A stretch of 64,000 nucleotides of DNA from the NCBI GenBank assembly GCA_963921795.1, contig OY997654.1:5175217-5239216 (forward strand), in the 5' to 3' direction. Source of the stretch: Nannobrachium achirus (taxonomy: Eukaryota; Chordata; Actinopteri; Myctophiformes; Myctophidae). This document shows, piece after piece, positions 1 through 60,334 of this stretch. The translations under genes and the position numbers were made by a program. The notes below the pieces were generated by a model, which saw only the letters and a list, made by a program, of their open reading frames with translations, did no database searches and was not told the DNA's origin. How positions within the stretch are numbered: the first letter of the stretch is position 1; each line of letters starts with the position of its first letter.

Positions 1-2778
1 CCACGTGCACAAAACTTTTTTTACGTGAACTTTGGACCGATATCTAAAGATCTGTCGGATCGGATTTCTTTAAAATTGAAACATGCTTTTTTAAATAAAT
101 TCAATGAATATTGCAGTTTTATGCAAATTATTCTTCTGCCTCTAAATCATACATGCAAAGTAACATGTTCATGGCATTTGGCAAAGATGTAGAGTGTTAG
201 TCCAAATATCACTAAAACCAATCTTACCCCAATTGGCCAAAGGGGGGCGCTATATCATTTTGAGCAGTTTGTGAAACGCTTAAACCCGTTAGGATTTTTT
301 TTGCAATTTGCATGAAACATTCTACACACAATCTAAGGACCTTTATCTAATATGCCTATGAAGTGCATACACACAAAAAAAATAAAAATAATAATGAATA
401 TAGCTGCAAGCAGCGATAAAGTGGCCAAAGCCAAAAACACCTCAAATCATGAACACAGCCTGCAATGTGTGTGAAATCTTGCAAGCACATTCCCAATAGG
501 TCAAGGAACAGATACCACCCTTCTTACATTGGCCTGTTATAGCGCCACCAGCGGGTCAACTTTTCCACAACACATTTTTGGAACAATATGGACCGATCTT
601 TGACGTCGGTAACGTCAAAGAGAGCACTGCCTGCGATCTTGTCATTTTGTACTTTTATAGCGATTGTTTTCTGGCTTGAAGCGAGCCCACAATTGTTTCG
701 AAGGAACAATATTTTCTAGTTATGTACAGTATAGACAGACTATGCATATAAATGTGTTCTAAACATAATCAACTATTCAGTTAAATCAAAATATACTCAA
801 AGTACCAAAAGTAAAGTACAACATGTTGAAAATAGCAGATCTACAAGCTCACAAATGCGTTGCGATGCAACATGTTGTGAGCATGTAGTGGAGCAGCCTA
901 GTCTAGAAGTAAAGTACTGAAAACTAAAAATACAAGTAGGCCTTAAGTATAAAATACCTCAAAATTGTAGGGATAGTACTTGAGTAATGTAGTTACTTTT
1001 ACACCACTGGCATAGACCAAATTATTTGATATCCAACCAAATGCTTGTGCAACCAACATGATAAAAAAATATTTGTGCAATAGCCTAGTATGAATTGCAG
1101 TTTATTTACACAAAGGATTGGCAATTACAAATTATTATTAGCACAGTAGCCTATTATTTGACCTTGTTGACTCCATTACGCTGCAGCTGTTGATTCATTT
1201 TCTGTAAGTGGCTGCAAACGCTGTTGTCTGAAAAAAAATGAAACAACAAATAACATTATTTTAATAGATCGGTAGGCTGGTCACTCGTTCACAACTATTT
1301 TAGCATGGCATGATTAGGATAAATGTAAAGACGCTACGATAGACCAACCGTGAAATTCAACAAAGTCTGATGTTGAGCAGTTTAGCCAATTCTGCTCGTA
1401 GTTCCACACAAAGGTTCAGATAAAAAATATATGTATACTTACTGAAGGCTCACGGATGTCAGAATATGGTACGCTCCAGCAGAATGTCCCATAATGACCG
1501 TATTATTTAATAAGGAGCATTTTAATCCGATCTGTCGCCATTTCCTTAAAAAGTTTGAATATTCAGTATCTGAGTGCAGTACGCCTCGCAACCGATGGGG
1601 TCATGGCTGAAAGTATATTGAGAAAAATCAGAAAATTGCCGCTGATCGGATTAAAATGCCGTTTATTAAACAATACAGAAGATACGGATAATTCTGTTTG
1701 AGCGTACCATATTGTGAAATCTGTGAGACTTCAGTAAGCAATTAATCTTTGAAATCTGAACGTTTGTGTAGACTTACGTAGCAAATTGGTTAAACTGCTC
1801 AACACCAGGTTCAAGTGAATCTAATACGGTCGTCGACCGTATTAGATTCACATTCATATTCATATTCAGGGCTATAATTCACCACGTTATTTAATTACTC
1901 AAGTCGATAGTCAAAAGGATAACCAACGCAGTCCATCTGCCTTCTGCTCTAGAATTACTCCTGTGTATTTGGGCTGTGTCACTAAACTATATAACTTGGA
2001 AATACTCATTTTCCTCCGTGAGTGTGCCTTCAGCCGAGCGAGCTGACTCGGCTGAAGTCGAAACAAACTGAAGTCGAAACAAACTGAGAGGCAGCACCGC
2101 AGCAGACAATTGAGTGGGGGTGGGTCAGATAACGTTCTGGTTCTGGGTAGCACGAAATCTTTGGGGACACCCCGTGGGCTGTCTGTGCGGCTGGTGACGT
2201 TGTCTGACTGAGAAAAGGTGTGTAGTTTTTCTGCGTCTGCTGCCGACCGACGGGTGACATAATTTTAATCATAAGCACACATATGACACACACATTAAAC
2301 ACCAAAATGAGAACAGAAAGGTGTTCCATCTCCCAAACAACTAACAAATCAGGGTTTTTGTCTCAGGTGAACTGGCCCTTTAAGTTAAGGATTACTCTGA
2401 AACGAAGAGGACACACTAGAGAACAGGTGGTAACATACTCATTTCAAGTGATAAAGCTTCAGTGACAAATTCCGGCCTATAGTTTAAAAAAGTGATTCTA
2501 GAAAAGGTGTTCCAATCTTAACCAATCAAGATGGAATGTTAACTCACATGACTACAGAGATACTGTGTACCGATGTGTGTGATGTTTGGAAAAAATCTGT
2601 AGGAGTAATGTATATAACTAGTAAGACGCCTCAGGGCGACATGCGATGGTCACGCCAGTTACCCATATAGAGACCCCTGGTACCCATGCGACCGAGTATT
2701 TCCCGGTGAACCTAAGCGCAAAGGTGGGGGCCGATGGGCAAGGAGGGTTGCGAGCTTATGAGAAACAACTAAAATAAG
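1..2778. repeat. Dispersed fish repeats, no gene seen
   Basis: No open frame here looks like a protein. Recognisable pieces are repeat words shared with other parts of the window: AGCTGCAAGCAGCGAT near 407-422 (also at 45667 and, inverted, near 42190), GGCCTGTTATAGCGCCACCA near 531-550 (also near 3264, 3415, 3990 and 4142) and a hairpin unit near 829-895. A second loose inverted pair lies around 1480-1520 and 1630-1700, where the phrase on needing GATCGG and TTAAAATGC recurs in opposite orientation. The rest is AT-rich sequence of unknown origin. Confidence 0.6.
829..895. repeat. Short hairpin element, GATCTACAAGCTCACA family, copy 1
   Basis: The left half reads AATAGCAGATCTACAAGCTC. The right half is a degraded inverse containing TTGTGAGCATGTAG. 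It is one of about thirteen similar short palindromes in the window, described together in the findings. Confidence 0.6.
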
Positions 2779-3900
2779 AATGAATAAGGGATAATGTCCG
2801 CACACGTATAATGCTCTCCCGTTTTTTTATTTCAACCAACAAACAATGTTTCGCCCAGCAGGGCTTTCTCAACTTGCTGGGCGAAACGTTGTTTGTTGGT
2901 TGAAATTAAAAAACGGGAGAGCATTATACGTGTGCGGACATTATCACTTATTCATTCATTGTTTCCTGGATCCAGCACCGTATACACGTTTTGGGGATGT
3001 GCATATGCTATTCCTTTGTTAAACAACTAAAATAAGACCTTAAACCTGGCGAAAACAGTTGCGTCCATTAGCAACGATAAAGATGACGATAATGGAAAAC
3101 ATTAAATTAACTTCTGAAAAGGCTTCTAAGCCTACACTATAGCCTACTAAAACTAGTGAACCGCGATCTTGCCACACGTGAATAATTGTGGTTGTAAACA
3201 ATAACACAGACAATACTAGAAGCAGTGCTCTTCCGAGCACAGGTCTCCACCAGGCCACACAAATCGGCCTGTTATAGCGCCACCATGAGGCTGATTTAAA
3301 AAATGTGGGGCAGAGGTTCTGAATTAGCATCCAGGGAGTGTGTGTGCTCAGTTTGGCAGCGATCGGGCCAACGGCGCCGGAGATTAGCTGGTAACAACCA
3401 GGCCACACAAATCGGCCTGTTATAGCGCCACCATGAGGCTGATTTGAAAAATGTGGGGCAGAGGTTCTAGATTGGCATCCAGGGAGTGTGTGTGCTCAGT
3501 TTGGCAGCGATCGGGCCAACGGTGACTGAGATTAGCTGCTCACAAACTGCGAGGACGCACGGACGCACGGACGCACGCACGGACGGACGGACGGACGGAC
3601 GGACGGACGGAGGGGAAAACATACTCTCCCTCAGCCTTCGGCTGGTGGAGACAATAAATCCTTTGTCTAGTTGTGGGAAGAAAAGGATATCATCGGCCGA
3701 AATAACTTAAATATCTTGCAATTGGCGACGAGTCTCTTACTAAATCGGCAAGAGTGCCTCTCATTCTCAATAACCTCTCCATCATCAGCAGTGGTGCGTG
3801 TGTTCCCCAGTCCCCACACTACCAAGCCCCCACCTTTGCGCTTAGGTTCACCGGGAAATACTCGGTCGCGGTACCCATATGGTGATCCATGTACTGTATA
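2650..3900. repeat. Inverted repeat pair flanking a palindrome
   Basis: About 65 bases at 2672-2735 (GACCGAGTATTTCCCGGTGA, then CTTTGCGC-type sequence in reverse sense) recur inverted at about 3820-3885 (TTCACCGGGAAATACTCGGT). The pair encloses about 1.1 kb holding a palindrome and one copy of the GCGCCACC repeat. It could be the ends of an element or two independent copies; no target duplication was found. Confidence 0.5.
2779..2957. repeat. Near-perfect palindrome, foldback MITE
   Basis: Two arms of about 80 bases are reverse complements with only a few differences. The left arm includes GTCCGCACACGTATAATGCT and the right arm ends AGCATTATACGTGTGCGGAC, around a short loop near 2865-2877. 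The flanks AATGAATAAGGGATAAT and ATTATCACTTATTCATT are also complementary, so the element is longer than its best-conserved core. It has no coding capacity. The transposon superfamily is not recognised. Confidence 0.8.
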
Positions 3901-4310
3901 TAGAGATATGCTGTGAGAGCCGAACGCTATGTTATGCTAAAGTTAATAAGTTAATATTAAACGAGCACAGGTCTCCACCAGGCCACACAAATCAGCCTGT
4001 TATAGCGCCACCATGAGGCTGATTTAAAAAATGTGGGGCAGAGGTTCTGAATTAGCATCCAGGGAGTGTGTGTGCTCAGTTTGGCAGCGATCGGGCCAAC
4101 GGCGCCGGAGATTAGCTGGTAACAACCAGGCCACACAAATCGGCCTGTTATAGCGCCACCATGAGGCTGATTTGAAAAATGTGGGGCAGAGGTTCTAGAT
4201 TGGCATCCAGGGAGTGTGTGTGCTCAGTTTGGCAGCGATCGGGCCAACGGTGACTGAGATTAGCTGCTCACAAACTGCGAGGACGCACGGACGCACGGAC
4301 GGACGGACGG
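3232..4310. repeat. Directly duplicated repeat block with GGAC tail
   Basis: A block of about 340 bases at 3232-3590 recurs almost unchanged at 3963-4310. Each block is itself two copies of a unit of about 155 bases that starts CAGGCCACACAAATC and contains TTATAGCGCCACCATGAGGC. Both blocks end in a run of GGAC or GCAC tetranucleotides. The second runs into poly-C at about 4312-4340. Near identity suggests a recent duplication. Short open frames here are by-products of the repeat. Confidence 0.75.
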
Positions 4311-4683
4311 ACCCCCCCCCCCCCCCCCCCCCCCCCCCCCGACACACTCACACACACCATACCACCTACACACATCCTGTTCTTATAGCTCTAGTTTCGA
4401 TATTGCTCACACTGTCAGAAGTTTTATAACAAAAAAAAAAGGAAAACAAAAAAAACATGCCATGCTCACAGCCCCTTTGACCTGGACTCAGTGGCATGTC
4501 TGTCGATCTGCCTGCCTGCCTGTCTGTAGTGTCTGTTTGTCTCTCTCTCTCTCTGCCTCTCTGTCTTTCCACAGGTGCTGCAGGTTGGTGATTAGCCCTA
4601 GGTTCCATTCAGGGAGAGGGAGCACCTGGCCAGTGGTCCCAAGTAGAGTTCTCAACGGGCCTTAAAATGAAGGCCGGCTCTAA

Positions 4684-4903
4684 GGGGCCTTTTCCACCGG
4701 CAAAGAACAGGTTCTGGTTCTTTCTCCCGCCTATGGGATGAACCAGAGGTGTGCTTTTCCACCGAGAACCAGAGTTGGTTTCCGAACCGTAAAAGTTGGT
4801 TCGCGGCCAGTTCGCAAGAACGAACCAAAGTTCCAAGAAATTTACCAACCCATAGGCGGGAGAAAGAACCCGAACCGGTTCTTTGCCGGTGGAAAAAGGC
4901 CCC
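4684..4903. mobile_element. Foldback MITE with TAA flanks (PIF/Harbinger-like)
   Basis: The termini GGGGCCTTTTCCACCGGCAA and its inverse (ending GGAAAAAGGCCCC) enclose 220 bases. Inner parts of the arms also pair around GGTTCTTTCTCCCGCCTATG. TAA lies directly on both sides (4681-4683 and 4904-4906), which fits the 3-bp TWA target preference known for PIF/Harbinger. A diverged relative may lie near 43190-43375, where AGTGGAAAAGGGGC and repeated GAACC words occur. Confidence 0.65.
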
Positions 4904-5690
4904 TAAGTGGGCTCAGCCCGGCCCTACTAGTAAGCATACATTTTAGGCCCTACCCGGCCCGAAAACCTTGGGTCGGGTATGGTCAGGTTTGGGAAGAATT
5001 TGAGAACTGTATCACAGTAAGTAATAGTAAGTAGTATCAGATTAAAAGTAATAATACTAAGTAGTAAGTAGTATCAGGGTAAAAGTAATAAAATAATAAA
5101 GAAATATATGTATTTTTTTCATCGACGTGTTGTACAGTAAACTGTATTAATCTGTAGCTTACTGTACGAGGCAACCACGGTGAAGAGAAACAATCCAATT
5201 CCTGAAATGAAACGAGATCTCACGTGACCGGGAAATCCGGCTCACTCTTTGACAGCAGTGTTATGCTGCTGCACAAAAGTGCATTTATCTCCTAATCTAA
5301 CTTTTAAATCAGGTTCATGTTTAAAATGCGGCCTTCTCTACCAGCCGTTACAAAAGCACCGATGCCTGCGATTGTTATAGAAAATACTATCGTGAAAAAA
5401 TCCCGGACATACTTGGATTACATTTCTCTGACTTTTACCCTGGAGCTGCAGAAAGAGGTAAAATGGTGGATTTGCATTGCAACTGCCGATTAAATCTTGA
5501 ATAATCCTGGGCACCAGGGGATTGAAGGGGAATTTTGGCCTAGAATGTTATTTTGCCTTTTAGTTTTTTCATAAGAGGCAATCTTGTGCTTTCGGCCTAC
5601 CCGTCCATGGCTTCAAATCGAAGCGATTGGTTATAATTGTTAATCTGCAATTTCTTCTGTATATATGTTGTACATTCTAAAACGGCTAGT
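4904..5690. other. Unassigned intergenic sequence
   Basis: There are short AT-rich tandem words (AAGTAGTATCAG) near 5024-5075. Beyond these I see no gene, hairpin or recognisable repeat. Confidence 0.5.
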
Positions 5691-6014
5691 TCCATTCCTT
5701 GATTCTGATTGGCTGGTAGCCATGGTATACCTGAGACTGTAACCCATACCTTGAATCAGTTTATATCAAACCCAGGTGCGTTATTTCTTTCTACAGTGTT
5801 GTCAACCTAGACTAGAGAAGGGGGCGCTTGATTTTCACGTAAATCCTGCCGTGCGGGGCTTCTAAGCACCGCCCACATGCATAGGATGGCACCGGGCGGG
5901 GCTTGTAAAAACAACAAGCGCCCCACATTCCCCATTCAACAGTGCTGCTGACCGCATCACAGATCACTCCGCGCACAACAGCGATACCCGGAACTGCCTT
6001 TCCTCTGCTTTGTT

Positions 6015-7268
6015 ATGGAATGGAAAGTGAATTTTGATCTGTTGGGGGGACTAACTATGGACGAGTGGCTACAACAAGAAAGCGACAATATGGAGGAAGA
6101 ACAGGCAAAACGAAGACATGCAGAAATAAGTGACAATGAACTGTAAAAGCTGGAAATGACAAGAAATGAAAAGACAACCGTGAAACAGACAATGTGGGCA
6201 GTTCGCTGTTTTCAGACCTGGTGTACCGAGAAGGACGTGTCTGTTGACTTTAAAACTGTCACCAAAATGGACTTGAATGAGACTCTGAGGCGCTTCTATG
6301 CCAGCGTGAAAACCACAAAAGGCGAATCCTATAGTTTCAGCAGTTATGTGGGACTACGTGCTGGGCTCAACAGGTACATAAATGACCCACCGGTGAGCCG
6401 GTCCTGGTGAAAGATTCACTACTGAAAGATTCTGAATTCACCACCAGTAACAACGTCTTTGTTGCAGTAGTGAAAAAACTCCGCCGAGAAGGACGTGACA
6501 CAACAACTCATCACCCAGCGATAACAGAGGAAGACTTTCAAAAAATCAAGAACTCTTCAGCATTGAATCCGAATACACCAGCGGGTCTCGTCAATAAAGT
6601 ATGGTTTGACGTGCAGCTACATATGGGACGCAGAGCTAAAGAGGGCAACCGTGAACTGAAACCTGATTCATTTGCCATCCGCCAGGATGAGAACGGTCTC
6701 AAGTATGTGACGTTAGCATTCAACGAATGCACTAAAAACCACAAAGACCCCAACGAAAGAAACAAACAGTCTCTCTATGTTCGAGCTGCCTGGGAACCCA
6801 CTGTGTCCTGTCGCTTCACTGGAGAAATATCTGTCGTTGCTGCCGGATAATCCACCCGCATTCTATCTCCACCCGAACGTTAGGTATACCAGAGAGCCCA
6901 TGGGAGTAAACTACCTCTCCAGTATGTTGCCTCGGATTTGCAAAGCAGCTGGAACTGGAACTGTATACACCAACCACTGCTTGCGAAGCACCACGATACA
7001 AAAACTCTCTGATGCGGGCTTGGAGGGAAGAGAAATCATTGCAGTGACCGGCCACAAATGCGAGTCGTCCCTGCTATCTTACTGGCAGCCAAACTACGAT
7101 GATAGGAGAAGCTGGAGCAATGTCCTTGCGGGCAACAAACGCACCTCCTGTGCAGAGTCAACTCCCAAGAGAAGTTGCACTGCCAACAACATGGCAGAAC
7201 AGTACTTTACCAATTGCACAATTCTCGGTGATATACAGATAAATGTTAACAGGGACACTACGTGTTAA
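6015..7268 (+). pseudogene. Tyrosine recombinase of an animal Crypton (DUF3504/KIAA1958-like), broken
   Basis: Translation from ATG 6015 gives an acidic N terminus (DEWLQQESDNMEEEQ), a helical arm-like part (TMWAVRCFQTWCTEKDVSVD) and a catalytic domain. Catalytic-type residues are visible: the first arginine in LHMGRRAKEGNRELKP, the H-x-L-R box in NHCLRSTTIQKLSDAG, GHK, then the likely nucleophile tyrosine in ESSLLSYWQP. In the family these residues cut and rejoin DNA through a phosphotyrosine link. The copy is broken in three places: an in-frame TAA at 6144-6146, a frame change near 6405-6412 beside a small repeat of KDSLLKDSEF, and another near 6770-6780. About 417 codons in total fits a full-length family member. 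No host role is implied. Confidence 0.8.
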
Positions 7269-7381
7269 GAATGCTTACTTTGTGACTTTTGTTTTGTTCA
7301 ATTAATTATCTGCACCTGTGTTGTTGGCAAAAATGACAGTCTGTAATGTCGATAAACTGCTTGGGGAAGGGGGCTGTTCAA

Positions 7382-7387
7382 AATAAA
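7382..7387 (+). terminator. AATAAA polyadenylation signal of the Crypton unit
   Basis: AATAAA lies about 115 bases after the recombinase stop, at a sensible distance for a short 3' untranslated region. Confidence 0.4.
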
Positions 7388-7563
7388 GTGATTGCAAGTA
7401 ACACGTGTGTTGTTTCTGCAGCTTGGCCGGGAACTACTTTCTTGTAGCTGGGGACTACTTTCTTGCAGAGCAGACCTTATAGTGAATTATTAGTGAAATA
7501 GAACAGTTTTAATTGGTACATGTCTATGATTTTTCATGTTGCCATATTGTGACCGTTTTAGAA

Positions 7564-7692
7564 AAGCAATAAGCCACGTGAGGCTTGTGGTTACCGGGGT
7601 AGTATACACCAGCTGAGAGGGTCGGCTCCCTACGCCTCTCAGCTGGTGTATACTACCCCGGTAACCACTCGCCTCTTGTGGCTTATTGCTTT
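7564..7692. repeat. Hairpin element of 129 bases
   Basis: The arms AAGCAATAAGCCAC and GTGGCTTATTGCTT mark the ends. The inner arms GGTAGTATACACCAGCTGAG and CTCAGCTGGTGTATACTACC pair perfectly around a loop of about 14 bases. It has no coding capacity and may be a MITE. Confidence 0.75.
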
Positions 7693-9348
<1,656 letters not shown>

Positions 9349-10292
9349 AGGCAGCCACACACGCATTTAATGACCTCCCGACTATTGGGCATACATTTCG
9401 TCTAGCGTGAGGGCTCACAGATCCAATCTGAGCCCAGCCGAGTGTCTCGGAGGACGATCGGGGCCAGCCCGACTCTTTACAAAAATGTTTGTTATTTTTC
9501 TGAATCACTAACTGGTCTGGAAGACTAGAACAGCAGCGGAGAACCGAGAGAAAATACAGCCACAGATCTCTCTCTTTTTCTCTCTCCCTCTCTCTCTGAC
9601 TCTCTCACTCACTCACTCACACACACGCACACAGCCACACTTTTCATACCGTCCGTCCATCCGTCCGTCTGTCCATTAGGTTGTATCATGATTGGGATGG
9701 GAATTAAAACTCAACGGTTGCGGGATGTTTTAGGACACTATCAAACACAAACAGCAGAAATAACTGCTACCAGTCACTGCAGTGAGTGCAGTCAGTCACA
9801 GACTGCGAACAACATCACCCATCTCGCTTTGCCCTCGCAAGTCAAAGTACACGCCCAGCCTGATCTACAAGCCTATAACGTGGCGCGGAGGGACACCGTT
9901 TGGTCTTGGAGATCTGATATGTTCCATGTGCTACACAGTCATACGACTAATCATAAATCAGGCACCATGAGAAGCAGGCGGGACGCAGCAGCAGCTTGAC
10001 TAGTTTAGCAGTGGAGAGAGAGGGGATGTCAGAGTTGGATGGACATGAAACGTGTCAAAGTTATCATCAAAATGGGACACAACTTCCATATTGAAACTTG
10101 ATATTTTGTTGAGTGAGTGGATAACAGTGTTTGTTTGTATGCGTGTGCGTGCGTGTTGCAAGGCACAGCTGTCAGAACAGCCCCCGTGGCATTTTGTATT
10201 AATTATATTATTTATTATTGCTGTGTTCGAGCCCGACTCAATCGGGATAGAATCCTGTAGCGTGCGGAGCACCCGATTTTTCAAAACGGCTA

Positions 10293-11745
10293 CCGTATTT
10301 TCCGGACTATAAGGCGCACCGGACTATTCACCATATTCCTGGCCCCGCCCCCGGCTTCCTGTTCATATCCTGAAAGAAAATAAAAAACATCATTTGGTTT
10401 CCTGTGTCCTTGCATTAAAGTGTCAGTAGAGGCGCTCTGGGCTCTGGGGTCTGAATGAACCGGTGTTGCCATGTCTGCTTATAATAAGCAATTTGTGTAG
10501 TTGTTTGTTGGGCTTACTTTCTAATATTGTTTAAACCAGTGGTTCCCAAATCTTTTCATATCAAGGACCCCAGATTAACATATTTGTCCACAGTCGCAGA
10601 CTCCCATCTGAAAATATGTGGTGCCAGGGACCGCCACACAGATTTGTGTTGTTAACCCTTTGCAAGCCACGGGGAGCTCCTTAATGTTAAAACCGTAATA
10701 TATCGGACACCTGAGCAAGGAGTCTCAGCCGCGCCGTCTTTTCTCGGACTTTGTCATTAAAACCGGAATAAATGATTTTGATCCGAAAATCGGCGATCGT
10801 CTAAACTTCCCTAGTCACTGCTCGTCCATCGATAGCTCATGGCTGCTCTGACATCCACTTGTTGTTTAGACGATTGCATTAGCATAGCTGGAGTGCTAAG
10901 GGCTAAGCTAGCCAAAATGCTCACATCAACCGTTCAGTCATACCTGGACCATATGCTGGGATTATATGCACACGGATCGCTCACGCGTAATGCACGGGCA
11001 GCAGATGCCTTGGCCAAAACCTCCACTTTATGTCAACGGAGATCCAGATATTCACGGTGAGCAAACGACCAGAGGATTGAAAAAAACAAAAAAACAACAG
11101 AGCCGTCCAAGAAGGAGGGGTGGCGGGCTCATGTTTATAAACATAATATTATGTCTCAGATCACAATACAATAATAGAAATTTCACGGCTAATCTACCAA
11201 CCACCATTCTATTTTGGCTGGCGAAGTGTTAAAATGTCAATATTTTTTAAATAGCAAATATACAAGCTCACAAAGTGTCGCAATGTGACACATTTGCTTG
11301 CTGATCTGCTATTTTCAAATGTAAATGTAAAGTAGTAAAACTGAACCTAGTTAATTCTATTGGGCTTATTATTCATAGACCTGGCCGCTTGCTTATTTGG
11401 CAATATCTGGCAACAGACAATTCCCTGTCACTTCCTTACTTGGGATCTCTTGTTCATAGACTTGGGAGGAAGTGAAAAGATGTTTTTGAAGCAGCACAAA
11501 GAGAAAAACTCTTTAGCGCCCTCTATAAAATAAAATGGCAGCCTCCATAGAGAGGGCCAGGAATATGGTGAATAAGGTGCACATAATACCGTTGCGTTAT
11601 GCATCCAACAGATGGAGCTGTGCTAAAGGGAATGTCAATGTCAATGAATGATCCATATATAAGGCGCACTGGACTATAAGGCGCACTGTAGTTTTTTGAG
11701 AAAATTAAAGGCTTTTAAGTGCGCCTTAAAGTCCGGAAAATACGG
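10293..11745. mobile_element. TA-inserted element nested in the Harbinger-like copy
   Basis: The terminal inverted repeats start CCGTATTTTCCGGACTATAA on the left and, read inward, CCGTATTTTCCGGACTTTAA on the right. TA flanks both ends. The second host copy near 19446-19463 has the uninterrupted site (GCTAGTCTGAGC when reversed), against GCTA, element, TAGTTTGAGC here, which proves a TA duplication. The 1453 bases have no long coding frame. They contain a CAGTGGTTCCCAAAT hAT-like end near 10540 and a hairpin unit near 11250. TA duplication fits Tc1/mariner-type or other TA-targeting families; the family is not settled. Confidence 0.8.
11250..11318. repeat. Short hairpin element, GATCTACAAGCTCACA family, copy 2
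   Basis: The left half is ATAGCAAATATACAAGCTCA. The right half ends GCTGATCTGCTATTTT. It is diverged but keeps the AATAGC and GCTATT ends and lies inside the TA-inserted element. Confidence 0.55.
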
Positions 11746-11850
11746 TAGTTTGAGCCCGTTTAGATTATCTGGTCAGATAATTATCCTGTAGTGTTTAATG
11801 CTACCCGATTCAATCGCGCCCGATTATCTGCTAGTGTAAGGCCACCCTTA

Positions 11851-12594
11851 GTTGACCTGGTACCGTTGATTTCTACTCATGAAAACAGTACTTTTTCCTT
11901 TGCAACCTTCTTTTTTTTATATCATTTTTATCCCACAATTTTGTAACCCATTTTTCACCCAGTGCCAATTGCCTATGTAAACCTGGGCTATGCTCTCCCT
12001 CTGCCGCGCCTGGGGAGACAACGGACAAAACTCATGCCTCCTTCTATGCATGAGGAGTCCAAGTTGCTTCAGTTGCCCCTTTTCCGTATCCGGTTTTAGA
12101 CGCAGATCGGATCAGCAACCTGCAGAATGAACTGATCAGTCTAACACTGTACCAAAGTACTCTGTTACTGTAGTGTAAGAGATAACAGCTCTTAAATATT
12201 TACAAAACACTGACACATTGAAATAGAATAGAATGGAATAGAATAGAATAGAATGGTCCCCACTCCTGTTTTTCTTCACATTATGTATATAGATATACAG
12301 ACAGACAGACCCTCATAGGACAACCAGGCTCACTAACCACTCAGCTATGGCTGCTCCCAGGAATAGTAGAAAAAGTAGCCTAAAACCTCATGACCTTTGA
12401 CCCCTGGACCCCACAGGCCCGTTAGGGGATCCAGCTCTGGGTAACATCACCACTGGAGCAGACAGAACACACTGAAAATGGGATAATATAATTTAATTGT
12501 ACTTAGAACTAAACGTTGTGTTAGCAGTCTAATGGTTCAGACATTGTATACTTACTGATACAATAACCACATACTGCTATATAGCAGCAGGGAG

Positions 12595-12597
<3 letters not shown>
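11851..12597. other. Intergenic sequence with simple tandem words
   Basis: 11851-11900 is the right flank of the inserted element. GAATA tandem copies lie near 12222-12253 and CAGA copies near 12298-12311. No gene was seen. Confidence 0.5.
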
Positions 12598-12675
<78 letters not shown>

Positions 12676-12682
12676 CGTGCGC
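12598..12682. repeat. GT/GC microsatellite
   Basis: (TG)n of about 70 bases is followed by alternating GC. The His-Thr and Cys-Val open frames over it are translation of the simple repeat. Confidence 0.95.
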
Positions 12683-12812
12683 GTGTGTGGCTGAGCGAGT
12701 GAGTGTCTCACCAAGCATGCAGGAAATGGGTGTTTTAGCCACAAAGAGCAGAAGGCTCCTACAGCCAGCCAGTCAGTCTGTCAGTCTGTCTGTCTGTCTG
12801 ACTGTCTGTTTC

Positions 12813-60002
<47,190 letters not shown>

Positions 60003-60282
60003 GTGAAGAACAGAGGACAACATCATGGTGAAAATGCAAGGTCACTGCTGGCACACACAATTCAATTCAATTCAAAGGAGCTTTATTGGCATGAGAAAAC
60101 ATACGTTTACATTGCCAAAGCAAGTATCACAAATACAATAAAAAAAACTGTTGAAAATGGGGAACATATATACAGTTGGAGGGGGTACAGCATTGAGTAA
60201 ACAGAGCTATGTCGCATTGTGACATTTTATATACAGGGTACAAATAGCAGCATTTTTTTTCCTCAAAATGCATTTAAAGGTA

Positions 60283-60334
<52 letters not shown>

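Larger units (their letters stand above)
5800..7440 (+). mobile_element. Crypton-type transposon relic
   Basis: The region around the recombinase-like gene 6015-7268 forms one unit ending near a polyadenylation signal AATAAA at 7382-7387. Cryptons are DNA transposons that use a tyrosine recombinase and lack long terminal inverted repeats, so the ends cannot be set from sequence; the limits given are approximate. Confidence 0.6.
9349..11847. mobile_element. PIF/Harbinger-like non-autonomous element, copy 1, with nested insert
   Basis: The left end is AGGCAGCCACACACGC. The reverse complement of the right end is GGGTGGCCTTACACTAGC. TTA is duplicated at 9346-9348 and 11848-11850. The uninterrupted target is visible at about 16375-16390 (CCTTTTAGTTGACC), so the insertion and its 3-bp TTA duplication can be read directly. 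A second copy lies at 19335-20960 in the opposite orientation. Both carry a GTCC/GGAC tetranucleotide run next to a CCATTAGGTTGTATCATGA-like stretch. Removing the nested insert leaves about 1.05 kb with no coding capacity. Confidence 0.8.
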
